Assembly: GCA_937923485.1 (NCBI GenBank)
Contig: CALDUE010000036.1
Location: 1 to 55,235, forward strand
Direction: 5' to 3'
Origin: an uncultured Saprospiraceae bacterium
Lineage (GTDB): Bacteria > Bacteroidota > Bacteroidia > Chitinophagales > Saprospiraceae
DNA length: 55,235 nucleotides
How positions within the stretch are numbered: position 1 is the stretch's first letter; each line of letters begins with the position of its first letter. The notes beneath the pieces are model-generated. The model searched no databases, was not told the origin of the DNA, and saw only the letters and a program-made list of their open reading frames with translations. Of this stretch, positions 7,172 through 17,000 are shown one piece after another. Both the position numbers and the translations under genes were made by a program.

Positions 7172-9058
7172 ATGCGAATTTCTACATTCTACTCCATCCT
7201 TATCCTTCTTATCACAGGTTTTGGCGAAAGCCCCGTGCTTGCGCATGCAGCCTCGTCCTTTTCACGGAACTCTTTCTTTGCAACTGAACTCGACTGTAAT
7301 CATCCAGATGCCACAGCCTCACATGAACAGACCGTATCAGAAAGCAAGCTAGAGGCAGTCACCGTCTATCGGCGAGGAGCACTCATCAAGCGTACTGGCG
7401 AAGTAACGCTCACAGAAGGAGAGAACATTCTCTCCATCGTTGGACTCGAAATTGGGATAGCCCCATCCACTATTCAAATCGCTATTGCGGATGATGCCAG
7501 TGTTTTTTCAATCGCCTATTCAACAGATCCAAATCGAAAAGTCATAGAGCCTGATAGCCTCGTGGATCTCAGAAAACTTCGTCAAGAAATAGAACTTGAA
7601 AAAAGAATGCTCGGAGCGGATATCGAAGCACTCCATGAAGAACTTGCAATACTCAATGCCAATAAAAATTTCTCAAGAAGAACGAGTGAGCCCGAGGAAA
7701 TACAGCGTGGTGCAAAGCTCATAAGTGAAAGCGTTCGTGCAACCAAGCATGCGTTGGTCAAACTAAGTTTTGAATTTGAGGAACTAGATAAAAAGGCCAC
7801 TCAAGTCGACAATAGGATTGCGACAGTTCGACCAACTGTTCCACAAAATATCGGCAAAATTTATGTAACCAGCATTGCGAATCGCCCCGGCACCTATACG
7901 TATGAACTTAGCTACCTCGTTCAAGATGCTGGCTGGACGCCCGACTATGATCTCTTCTCTAAAACTGTCGAAAATCAGTTTGCAGAGCTTGTCCTTGTCG
8001 GTAATATCTACCAACGCACTGGTATAGATTGGAAAGATGTCGAGCTCTCACTGAGTACAGGAAACCCACAACAACGCAAGATGGCGCCGAGTTTGAGACG
8101 ACTCTATCTAGGAGAGAACAATGCTTACAATCAGCTAGGGGCAAATGGAATGATGCTCACTGCTGAACAAGTGAAGCTTCTTGGTGCCAATTCCATTAAT
8201 GCCATAGCGAGTCTATCAGCTGGGGCCAGTGCCGAAGATTTTGGGGAGGCGATCAGTATGAGAGGAGGTAGGAGTAACGCAACGCAGTACATTATCGACG
8301 GCATGCGGGTCACGGGCACGCTCGTTGTCGAGTCTGACATTAACGACGATTTTTTCAACCAAAATCCATTGGGTAGTCCAGATAGTTATCTCGGGACATC
8401 CACTGAACCTGTTCCACAAATCTCCTTCGCCAGCGAAAAGAGTATGCTCACTTCTCGCACCTACACCGTTGATTATCCAGTTAGTCTTGCTGCCAACGGC
8501 ACTTCAAGCGCAGTACGATTGACCTCGCATATACTCCCTTTAGACCTTCGTTATCGATCAGTCCCGAAGATTGATCCAACCGTTTATCTCGAAGGCATCG
8601 TTACAGGTTGGGACACTTTGCGACTCTCAGATGGTAGAATGCGTCTTCACCTCGATGGCCGATACTTAGGCACAACGGTGCTAATCGCCAACCAGCCATC
8701 TGATACGTTGCTTTTGCCGCTCGGGGCAGACAAACGCATCATCATCGAACGCGAAAGTGCCAAGCAACTCGTCGAGCGTAAGCCTGTACGTGGCAGAAAA
8801 AACTATGACCTAGGCTACATCATCAAAGTCCGAAATACCCGGCAAGAGGCTATCAAATTAGTGATCGAAGACCAGATGCCTTTAAGCAAGAAACAAGAAA
8901 CCGAGGTCGAATTGATTTCTGCTGGGCTTTCGCCAAAACACGATACCCAGACTGGAATTTTCACCTGGGACTTAAGCCTCGCAGCAGCGAGCGCTGAAGA
9001 AATTGAAGTAGCCTATAAAGTGACAGCAGGAAAGTTTGTGAAGGTGAATTTTGAATGA
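7172..9058 (+). CDS. DUF4140/DUF4139 MuiA-like protein with a TonB-plug-like insert
   Basis: A 628-residue exported protein. After the signal peptide an N-terminal DUF4140 segment ('ESKLEAVTVYRRGALIKRTG', about 50-150) is followed by a coiled coil (about 125-215) and the DUF4139 beta-rich domain to the C-terminus. Such proteins are called mucoidy-inhibitor-like; biochemical function is unknown. Unusually, residues about 327-383 read like a TonB receptor plug ('AISMRGGRSNATQYIIDGMRV'), an insert absent from the tandem paralog downstream. Copies of the dispersed motif lie in the signal peptide (7217) and near the end (8926). The gap to the paralog is about 115 bases. Confidence 0.75.
   Translation: MRISTFYSILILLITGFGESPVLAHAASSFSRNSFFATELDCNHPDATASHEQTVSESKLEAVTVYRRGALIKRTGEVTLTEGENILSIVGLEIGIAPSTIQIAIADDASVFSIAYSTDPNRKVIEPDSLVDLRKLRQEIELEKRMLGADIEALHEELAILNANKNFSRRTSEPEEIQRGAKLISESVRATKHALVKLSFEFEELDKKATQVDNRIATVRPTVPQNIGKIYVTSIANRPGTYTYELSYLVQDAGWTPDYDLFSKTVENQFAELVLVGNIYQRTGIDWKDVELSLSTGNPQQRKMAPSLRRLYLGENNAYNQLGANGMMLTAEQVKLLGANSINAIASLSAGASAEDFGEAISMRGGRSNATQYIIDGMRVTGTLVVESDINDDFFNQNPLGSPDSYLGTSTEPVPQISFASEKSMLTSRTYTVDYPVSLAANGTSSAVRLTSHILPLDLRYRSVPKIDPTVYLEGIVTGWDTLRLSDGRMRLHLDGRYLGTTVLIANQPSDTLLLPLGADKRIIIERESAKQLVERKPVRGRKNYDLGYIIKVRNTRQEAIKLVIEDQMPLSKKQETEVELISAGLSPKHDTQTGIFTWDLSLAAASAEEIEVAYKVTAGKFVKVNFE
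7217..7231 (+). repeat. dispersed motif, exact copy in a signal peptide
   Basis: GGTTTTGGCGAAAGC in sense of the first DUF4139 gene, read as 'GFGES' within the signal peptide. Confidence 0.9.
8926..8939 (-). repeat. dispersed motif, exact copy
   Basis: Exact copy antisense to the first DUF4139 gene, read as 'LSPKH'. Confidence 0.9.
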
Positions 9059-9172
9059 ATAGGTGATTCGTGGCTTCCGTTCTGGGCAAAAGTGTATTGC
9101 ATGATAAATACTACCTGCTTGGTTCGGGAGCCTACTTTTATGCAATTCAAGAACTCAGCGCATCTTTATAGT

Positions 9173-10828
9173 ATGCAAAGCACTTTTCTTCGACTTTCTG
9201 TACTTACCGTCTTCGTTTTCCTTGTTGGACTAACCCCTGTTTTGGCGCAAGCTGATAGGGACTCGCAGAGCGCGAACTCTGTCCCCTCCAAACTTGAAAA
9301 AGTTACTATCTATCAGCAAGGGGCACTGCTCACAAGGACCGGATCGCTTACCTTAAAAGCAGGCGAGCAAGAAATTATTCTTGAAGGTCTAGAACGTAAT
9401 ATCAATCCAGGAAGCATCCAGCTTGCCATAGATCGAAGTGTAGGAATCTTTGCCGTGGAGTACACCAGAGTAAATCCAAAAGCCGGTTCAGAACCTGATA
9501 GCCTCATTAAACTTAGAGAGGAATTGAAAGGGCTCCGAAAGGTGCTTGCCGTAAATGCCATTCAGCAAAAAGGATACGATGAAGAAATCGAAATTCTCAA
9601 AGCAAATCGCCTGATAGCACAGAGTGAAACATCCGGTTACTCTGCTGCGAGCATTCGCGAAGCGACCCAGTTGCACAACGAACTCGCCACGGCGGCAAGA
9701 GTTGCTCGTCTTGACTTGGTAGAGAAAGCTACCGAAATCAACAAGGATATACTCGTGCTCGAACAACGCATTAATGCAATTCGACCGAACCAAAACGGCG
9801 CAGTTGGAAAAATCGTCGCAAAAGTCATTGCTGAGCGTGGCGGCGCATTCAATTTTGAGCTGAGCTACATTACTAATGCGGCCAGCTGGAATCCAAACTA
9901 TGACCTTTATGTCCAGACGGAAGGAACTTCAAAGTCGCAATTGGTTTTAGCAGCTGACATCCGTCAGAATACAGGCATTGATTGGGAAAATGTAGCGCTC
10001 ACATTGAGCAACACTAATATTAATTCAAGGCTGACGCCACCAACGCTCTCACCGATTTTTTTAGGTGGTAATGCTGAATACGACCTCAAAAGCCAAGTAG
10101 CTGGCACTGTGCAAAAACGAAAGCAAACAGCCGAAGAAGAAGTCGTCTATGCGCCGCTGCAAAACGCGAGCGCAGATGTCGCTTACGCAGCTACCTATGC
10201 CACGCAAAGCAACTCTGCAGCGGCACGCCTTTACGAAATAGATCGACCTTTTAGCCTTGTCGCTAACGGAAAGTCTTCATCCGTAAAATTGACCTCGAAC
10301 GAACTCCCAATCGACCTACGTTACCGTATCGTACCAAAGCGTGAACAGCAAGCTTACCTCGAAGCGGTAATTACCGGCTGGGATACGCTCAACTTACTCG
10401 CTGCACAAACGCGCACCCACCTTGATGGTCGCTATCTCGGTAAGACCTATTTAAACACACAGCAGAATAGTGATACGCTTACTGTTGGATTGGGACCAGA
10501 TAAGCGTCTCGTCGTAAAACGTACAGGTAGGGGGCAGGGTAGTGATACCAAGTTTATCCGCGGGAAAAAAGAGTACAACCTTGGTTACCAAATTACATTA
10601 CGCAATACGCGAAATGTCGCGATTGATGTCCTCGTCGAAGATCAAATTCCAGTCAGTCAGAAAGACGAGCTTACTGTTGAATTAAAGAATGCTACTGGCA
10701 AACCTGACTTAGATGAATTTACAGGAAAGCTCACTTGGAAGCTTTCGCTAAAACCTGCCAAGGAAGAAAAACTAATTGTCAATTATCAAATCGTTGCGCC
10801 TAAGAATACTCCCATTCGATTTGAATAA
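9173..10828 (+). CDS. DUF4140/DUF4139 MuiA-like protein, paralog without plug insert
   Basis: A 551-residue protein with a signal peptide ending near 'VLAQA', then the same domain order as the upstream gene: 'SKLEKVTIYQQGALLTRTG', coiled coil, and DUF4139 ('GRYLGKTYLNTQQNSDTL' and 'YNLGYQITLRNTRNVAIDV'). It clearly arose by tandem duplication. The plug-like segment is replaced by a short low-complexity stretch ('QKRKQTAEEEVVYAPLQNA'). The ATG at 9173 is chosen because it begins the signal peptide; the in-frame GTG at 9092 would add 27 residues that do not look like part of a signal sequence. The stop is only 23 bases from the end of a convergent gene. Confidence 0.75.
   Translation: MQSTFLRLSVLTVFVFLVGLTPVLAQADRDSQSANSVPSKLEKVTIYQQGALLTRTGSLTLKAGEQEIILEGLERNINPGSIQLAIDRSVGIFAVEYTRVNPKAGSEPDSLIKLREELKGLRKVLAVNAIQQKGYDEEIEILKANRLIAQSETSGYSAASIREATQLHNELATAARVARLDLVEKATEINKDILVLEQRINAIRPNQNGAVGKIVAKVIAERGGAFNFELSYITNAASWNPNYDLYVQTEGTSKSQLVLAADIRQNTGIDWENVALTLSNTNINSRLTPPTLSPIFLGGNAEYDLKSQVAGTVQKRKQTAEEEVVYAPLQNASADVAYAATYATQSNSAAARLYEIDRPFSLVANGKSSSVKLTSNELPIDLRYRIVPKREQQAYLEAVITGWDTLNLLAAQTRTHLDGRYLGKTYLNTQQNSDTLTVGLGPDKRLVVKRTGRGQGSDTKFIRGKKEYNLGYQITLRNTRNVAIDVLVEDQIPVSQKDELTVELKNATGKPDLDEFTGKLTWKLSLKPAKEEKLIVNYQIVAPKNTPIRFE
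9239..9252 (+). repeat. dispersed motif variant with GCAA loop
   Basis: GTTTTGGCGCAAGC encodes 'VLAQA' in the second DUF4139 signal peptide. One base differs, in the loop. Chance is possible because VLAQA is common in signal peptides. Confidence 0.5.
10741..10755 (-). repeat. dispersed motif variant, A flank
   Basis: GGTTTTAGCGAAAGC on the minus strand, near the end of the second DUF4139 gene ('LSLKP'). Confidence 0.8.
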
Positions 10829-10851
10829 GGCTGTTTAGACTTGCGCTTACG

Positions 10852-11265
10852 CTAGAGGTCTACGAAGATGCCGAGGATTAAAAAGGATAATCCTACGAGT
10901 ATCAGTACCGCTCCTAAAATGCCGAACACGATGCCGGAGATGCCTGTAGTGACAGCAATCAGAACGATTCCTCCAACTAGGCTTATAATGCCAGCGAGGG
11001 TAATATTCCCTACGGAAGCTCGTGCTCTTCTGGCGCGCCGTTGTTTGCGAATTTTCTGCCTATTAAGGCGTTTTTGCTCACGCAAGTTCAGCTTTAAAGC
11101 TGATTTATTGACGCCAGTCACTTCGAAAGAAGATGATGAAAACTGCTGCGTTGACTGAACTTCTTGTACCCGTTGAGGGATGCCAGTAATGGCAAAAGCA
11201 GAAGGTGAATTCAATCCGAATAATAAAAAGAGAAGTACGAGAAGCTGAGTAAATTTTGGTCGCAT
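10852..11265 (-). CDS. small exported membrane protein, hypothetical
   Basis: A 137-residue protein: signal peptide (1-25, ending 'SAFA'), a polar Ser/Gln-rich stretch, a strongly basic segment (about 63-83, rich in Arg and Lys), then two closely spaced hydrophobic segments (about 88-110 and 112-136) with Gly-rich packing. Comparable small proteins with a KR-rich linker and a C-terminal hydrophobic hairpin are common in Bacteroidetes and uncharacterised. I assign no function. Confidence 0.55.
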   Translation of the reverse strand: MRPKFTQLLVLLFLLFGLNSPSAFAITGIPQRVQEVQSTQQFSSSSFEVTGVNKSALKLNLREQKRLNRQKIRKQRRARRARASVGNITLAGIISLVGGIVLIAVTTGISGIVFGILGAVLILVGLSFLILGIFVDL

Positions 11266-11343
11266 AACATGGCCTATTTAGACAAAGAGACTGTCGTTTT
11301 TTAACAGGGTTGCATGAAAAGCTTTCTGTTGCTCAATATTTCT

Positions 11344-11889
11344 CTACGGGCAATTCGCTAGGAGAGTATCTCGTATTTCGCCAGGAAAAGAGAGGGTAGA
11401 ATCTATGAATATGGCTGACCCATGTTGCGCGCCCGCCTCGTCGGTCGCAATAACGCGATAGTAACCTGGTGCAAGTCCATCGAGCTGATATCTAAAGCTA
11501 GCCAATGGCTGTGACGAGGTAAGAGAACGACTTGTCAACGCCTGAATTTCATCTTCCGAATAACCCTCAAATTGATCAAATGCTGCGCTCACTTCAATCT
11601 CAGAGAATTCACCATTTTTCTCGGCAGGTACCAATTCTAGGCTGACAATATTTTCATTAGATGTTAATATAGCCGTCTGTACGTCTTCGGGGGGATTCGG
11701 AAAGAGAACTAGGTCCCCATAATTATTAGGATTCCCTACTGCTCCAAACCCTTGTCCGTTCACATCTGTGAGTGCAATCCCTGTAACAATTTCGATATCG
11801 GTCACTTCGACTGTTGGAAGATCATCATCATCGTCATTGCATGAAACAATAATGAGAAAGGCGAGCGATAAAAGGAGAGAGGTTCGCAT
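11344..11889 (-). CDS. small acidic lipoprotein, hypothetical
   Basis: A 181-residue protein with a lipoprotein signal ('AFLIIVSC', Cys17) followed at once by a run of five Asp. Acidic residues just after the lipid-bearing Cys suit the known surface-export signal of Bacteroidetes lipoproteins, so it may be on the cell surface. The C-terminal half has a fibronectin-like beta pattern ('FRYQLDGLAPGYYRVIATD'). It lies 39 bases downstream of the S9 peptidase on the same strand and may be co-transcribed. Confidence 0.55.
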   Translation of the reverse strand: MRTSLLLSLAFLIIVSCNDDDDDLPTVEVTDIEIVTGIALTDVNGQGFGAVGNPNNYGDLVLFPNPPEDVQTAILTSNENIVSLELVPAEKNGEFSEIEVSAAFDQFEGYSEDEIQALTSRSLTSSQPLASFRYQLDGLAPGYYRVIATDEAGAQHGSAIFIDSTLSFPGEIRDTLLANCP

Positions 11890-11927
11890 ATTTAAAAATG
11901 AGTTTATTAAACGAATAGCAGTCAGAT

Positions 11928-14030
11928 TTACCTCCGGTTGCTATATTTTTCGAACCAACCTAAAGTCCACTGCACTTTTTGTACGAGTTGACTTGGGCGG
12001 CTAGCTATGCCGTGACTAGCTCCTGGAAACTCTACTAAAGCTGTAGGAATACCGCGCAATTTAAGTGCATGGTAGAGTTGCTTAGCTTCTGAAGGTGGCG
12101 TACGCAGATCGTTTAAGCCTACGAGTACCGCAGTAGGTGTGGTGATGTTTCCGACCAAACTTATTGGAGAAAAACTCCAATAATGCAGCGGGTTTTCATA
12201 CGGCTGACCTTCATACCTTCCGTTGGCATAATAGAAGTAATTATCCGCTACGAGGGTCTTTGAAATCCAGTTTACCACAGGCTTTGCCACTACCGCCGCT
12301 CTAAAGCGATCATTCTTACCAACCATCCAAGCGGCCATGATTCCGCCTGCCGAACCACCAGTAACGTAAAGACTATCTGGATGAACGAGGCCTTGCTCAA
12401 TTACATAATCAACTCCTGCCATCACGTCGTCGTAATCACGGTCAGGATATGCACGGTAAAGCTCGTCACTAAAGGCCTCTCCATATCCTGTACTTCCCCT
12501 AGCGTTCGGATAAAAAACTACATACTCTTGAGCAGCGTAGAGTTGAATTTCAGCCGAAAAATGGGGACCATAGGCAAGTATTGGACCGCCATGATTTTCG
12601 ACGATCAACGGATATTTACGAGCAGCATCATAGTTGGGTGGCAACACAACCCAACCTTCTATTTCAAGTGCTGAGGTCGTGTCCGCCCCATATTTCATTG
12701 GAACACTTTTATATTTTATTTCGCGAATCTCTCCTAATGTTCGTTGCCCAAGCAGATCTTCGTTTAAAGCAGTTAGGATCTTTCCTTGCGAACTTTTTGG
12801 AGCAACTATCGCCACGTCCGCGGGCCTATCTGGTCTTGAGATGGTATAAGCGATCGTTCCGTTTTGCGAAAGCGAATAACTCCCGCTAGTGTATGGTCTT
12901 CCAAGCGTGGTTCCTCCAAGGTCACTTACAACGTCGGAGATTTCACCGCTGGCCACATTGAGGCGGGCAAGTTTGTTGTATCCGGCGTCTGTATATGTGA
13001 AGTATAAACTTTTACTATCGCTACTCCAAGTAAGGTCGCTGGGCGAGCGATCAAAATCTTTTGCCATTACCTTCTTTGATGCACCTGAAGTGCTCATTAA
13101 ATTGAAAAGATTACGCTGATAAGCTCGCCTGTTATATTCGTAACCGAGGTAGGCTATCCACCTTCCATCAGGACTAGCGGTCACATTATTATCTGGACCG
13201 TATCGATCTGTCAACTTCGAAACGCTAGTATCAGAAAGAGTCACCATAAACACGTCACTGTCTCTGAACTCCGTATCAGCATCAGCTCTCCTGTTAGCGC
13301 TAAAGATCAGTCCGCTTCCATCACCAAGCCAGTCAAAATCACTTCCGTGTTGGAATTCGCCACTGGTTAGCTGTCGAGGAGTACCTCCTTCAGCGGTCAA
13401 TACAAAGAGTTGACTGAAGCCAGGCTTGAGGTACCCGCGACCATCTTGCTCATGTCGCAGCCTTGTCGTGACGCGCGGCGCATCGGCCCATTTCGCACCT
13501 TTAGGTTTGGCAGGCATACTTAGGCCAAAATCACCTCCCCTTTCTTTTCCTTCGACGTACATGCTGAAGGCGAGTTGACTCCCATCGGGACTCCATTGCA
13601 TCCCGCTTGGTGAGGCAGGGAGACTACTGATTTTAGCCATTTGCCCCGTAGCAGTCCAGCGGATATAAATTTCGCTCCCATTGTCAGTACTTAAAGTAAA
13701 GGCAAGCCGATCTCCTGACGGACTCCAATGCGGGTTGGACTCGTTACGTTCGTTCGTGGTCAGCTTCCGGTGTGTGTTACTGGCTACATCAATTTCCCAT
13801 AACCTTCCATCGACACCATCGGTGAGTACGTTGTAGCTGCGGCGTATGTAAACGATTGTTTTGCCAGAAGGCGATATTTGAGGATTACTCGCATATTCTA
13901 GGTCGAATACATCTCGGGTAGAGAATGCAGGAAGTTCGACAGTTTTTTGAGCAAATGAGAGATTACCCAAGCCAACAACCAGAGAAAGAATTGCAAGCGA
14001 AAGAAAGCTTTTAGAATTTGAAATGGCCAT
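11928..14030 (-). CDS. S9-family prolyl oligopeptidase-like peptidase, secreted
   Basis: A 700-residue serine peptidase. Signal peptide (1-27), then a TolB/WD40-like propeller (about 40-420) with repeats such as 'NPHWSPSGDRLAF' and 'GMQWSPDGSQLAF', then an alpha/beta-hydrolase domain. The catalytic triad is visible: Ser560 in 'GGSAGG', Asp641 in 'GLNDLRTP', His673 in 'ASHGI'. The family removes dipeptides or acyl groups from peptides in the periplasm or outside the cell. It starts 33 bases after the ASPIC lipoprotein gene on the same strand, so the two probably form an operon facing away from SusC/SusD, consistent with uptake of peptide- or glycan-derived nutrients. Confidence 0.9.
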   Translation of the reverse strand: MAISNSKSFLSLAILSLVVGLGNLSFAQKTVELPAFSTRDVFDLEYASNPQISPSGKTIVYIRRSYNVLTDGVDGRLWEIDVASNTHRKLTTNERNESNPHWSPSGDRLAFTLSTDNGSEIYIRWTATGQMAKISSLPASPSGMQWSPDGSQLAFSMYVEGKERGGDFGLSMPAKPKGAKWADAPRVTTRLRHEQDGRGYLKPGFSQLFVLTAEGGTPRQLTSGEFQHGSDFDWLGDGSGLIFSANRRADADTEFRDSDVFMVTLSDTSVSKLTDRYGPDNNVTASPDGRWIAYLGYEYNRRAYQRNLFNLMSTSGASKKVMAKDFDRSPSDLTWSSDSKSLYFTYTDAGYNKLARLNVASGEISDVVSDLGGTTLGRPYTSGSYSLSQNGTIAYTISRPDRPADVAIVAPKSSQGKILTALNEDLLGQRTLGEIREIKYKSVPMKYGADTTSALEIEGWVVLPPNYDAARKYPLIVENHGGPILAYGPHFSAEIQLYAAQEYVVFYPNARGSTGYGEAFSDELYRAYPDRDYDDVMAGVDYVIEQGLVHPDSLYVTGGSAGGIMAAWMVGKNDRFRAAVVAKPVVNWISKTLVADNYFYYANGRYEGQPYENPLHYWSFSPISLVGNITTPTAVLVGLNDLRTPPSEAKQLYHALKLRGIPTALVEFPGASHGIASRPSQLVQKVQWTLGWFEKYSNRR
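12861..12873 (+). repeat. dispersed motif-like site lacking one G
   Basis: GTTTTGCGAAAGC keeps the GC-GAAA-GC hairpin but lacks the base before the stem. Inside the S9 peptidase. Confidence 0.45.
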
Positions 14031-14063
14031 GCCGGAAAGCTACGGCATGCCAGTCGATTTGCT

Positions 14064-17000
14064 TTACTCCATTCGGATGTATCGTCCACCACTACTCGCA
14101 TTGCCCATTCCAAACGGAGTAGCCTGCCCATCGACTTGCGTCTTTGAATCATTTACGCGCTTGTAGGTGCCTTTAGCTTCGGTTTTGGCGAAAGCAAGAA
14201 GTTTACCTCTGTTTTGACCAACTACATTTAGAAGCTGCCCGTCAGCGGTCAATACCTTCACCATTCCTGTCCCATCTCCTATGATGTTTAGGCCTGTTTG
14301 AATGTTGGGCAAGGCTAGCCAAGAGCCATTTTTGTCTTTTGACAAAACAAGCCCATGAAGTGCATCCATCTGGCCTGAACGCACTTCTATTCCGTAATCA
14401 TTACCCGTAAGTAAAAGTTCAGGAGTTCCATCATTATTAATATCCTCAGCACTCATTCCATAGATAGGTGCGAGTTGAGCTTCTCGTGGAAGTTCTTGTA
14501 GCGTGAAGCTTCCATCTTCCTCATGTTCGAGGTAAATACTTGCTAAATAATTTACTTCAACTGTAAGGCTATCATTTCCACCTAGTGCAATTATTATTTC
14601 ATCCGCTTTGGCCTCAGCGAAATCTTTATGAAACGGATATACATCTTTAATTTTGATTACCTGCATCTGATTTTCTTGACGCTGAAAGAGCGTGTAGAGT
14701 TGGGCCTCACCATTCTCGTCATCGAATCGAGTTGCGGGTATAGCATCGAGCGTACCGTTGTTGTCAAAGTCCCCCGCATAGATGCGTGCAAAATCTCGTC
14801 CGTCACGGTGGTAGATGTTGTTTCGCCCTAGATTTCCTGCAACAATATCGAGATCACCATCATTGTCTCCATCAAAGAAAAGTAGGCTATTCCAACAGCC
14901 GGTTTTGCCTTTCAGCGCATCTATTTCGCTTTCGCTAAAACCAGCCTTTCCAGACTCAAAATGACGGATTTTCCCCCAATCTTCAGTAATAAATAAATCC
15001 TGCCAACCATCTTGATCAATATCGATCACAACGGCATCGGTTACCATTCCGAGCGAACTGAGCTGCCATTCTTGTTTAAATGAAAAATTACCGCCATCAT
15101 TTAGAAGAATAACACTTTTTGCGGGTCTTGGAAATTGACCAGCTACCGTTCTTGCTCCAACAAACAAGTCTAGGTCTCCATCTCTATCAAAATCTCCAGC
15201 ACGAACGCAACTTGATGATTCAGTGAATGCTGGAATTGCTTCCTTATCGCGACTTAATTTGCCATTTACATTTCTATAAAAGACATCTTGGTATCCTTCA
15301 TGGCCTGGGCGTAATTCTACGCTACCATGCGCGATGTAGAGGTCTTCGTCACCATCTCCATCTGCATCAAAAAATAAGGCGCTGGTTGTCTCACCTAAAG
15401 TATCTATTGGGATGAAAGAATCGTCTAACGCAAAGGTTCCATCTTGATTTTGTAGCCAAAGCAAATCCGTTGCATCGAGCGGTCCTCCAATGAGCAAGTC
15501 GTCAAGTCCGTCGCTATTTGCATCGCCTACACAAAGTACAGGACCAAATTGCGAAAGTTGTCTTGGAAGCAAGCGCTGAATATCAAAATCAACGAAGAGT
15601 GTTTCCTCAAATTGAAAATCAATACCTTTTTGAGCCGCAACTTCCCTTAGGTATGGTTTGATGTTGACTGTTTTGGCGGAAGCTGGAACTTTCCCTTCCT
15701 TTTGATCGAAAGTGATGCGCTGATCAGTTCTCACATTACGCCTATAAGACACTTTACCGTCTGGCCATCTTACGCTAACATCAGCAGTCGAAAAGGTGTC
15801 AAGTCCAAAGTTGAGGATTTTTGATACGGTGGAGAGGTATCCTCTGTATGGACTTTGGTATCTTCTCAAGGATCTGTCACCAATCGTAATCGTTACTTCA
15901 GCACCAAATGCGGACTTGTTAGCAGTATTGCCATTTAGAACAACTTGTAAGTAGTGCTTATCGATCTGGCTTGCGGTGCGTGTATCGTTGCGATAAAGCA
16001 AGATCGAGTCGTTGATGCAATTGACTACATAATCGAGGTCTCCATCATTGTCTAAATCGACAGTAGCAGCGCCGCTAGAGAAACTTGGACGTTTGAGTCC
16101 CCATTTTTCAGTTGAATTTTCAAATTGTGGGACCAAGTTCCCATCATTTTCGTAACCATAATTACTGATGAGGACGGAAGGGATTTTCTCCATTAATAAG
16201 GCTGGAGACGAGTACGAGCTCAAACTCGAGGAGTAGTCCATAAAATCGAGATCTGTAATGTCTCGCGGGAATCCGTTTGTAATCAAGAGGTCCAGGTCGC
16301 TATCCAAGTCTACATCGGTGGAAAGGACACTCCAACTCCAGTCGGTAGCTGATATTCCACTGAAGAATCCGATTTCGCTAAAAATTGGCAAGCTATCCTG
16401 AGTACTTAGTTTTCCTCGATTTAGCTGTAGCACATTGCGCATGTACTGAGGTTGATACTTAAACCGACGATTATTACGCTCGTTGTTGAAATTGGCTGAG
16501 GCGACCATCGTCTTTCTTCGAAAGTTGCTCCCTGGAAGCATATCAAGGGTAAGAATGTCGCTCCTTGTGTCTCCATTTATATCGGCCACATCGACACCCA
16601 TCGCAGAATAGCTCGTGTGTTTCGTGAGTTGGTCCGCTTCGTCTTTAAAGGTCCCGTTTTGCTGGTTGATCCAAGCTAAATCATTGCTTAAGTAGTCGTT
16701 GGCAATATAAATATCAGGCCATCCATCTTCATTTAGATCGCAGACAGCGACGCCGAGTCCGTAGCCATCTTTTAGTATACCCGCTTCTTTGGTGACCTCA
16801 GTAAAAACAGGATGTCCGACCTTCCCGATCCCCTCATTTCGGTAGAGTTTGTCATTTCTTACACTCGTCCCATCGGTGACTTTAGGTCTGTACAAGTTGG
16901 GCACTCTTTTATCGTCCATGTGATTTACTAGCACATAGCAATCTAGATCGCCATCTAGGTCATAGTCGAGGAAAACAGCATTCGTGGAGTGAGTCGAATC

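Noticed and set aside
10868-11158. A 96-codon plus-strand reading frame opposite the small membrane protein gene
   Set aside because: It is antisense to a gene with a clear signal peptide and membrane segments and has no recognisable features of its own.
13858-13872. GTTTTGCCAGAAGGC as another copy of the dispersed motif
   Set aside because: The loop is AGAA, not GNAA, and the site encodes the propeller motif 'PSGK', which explains the sequence.
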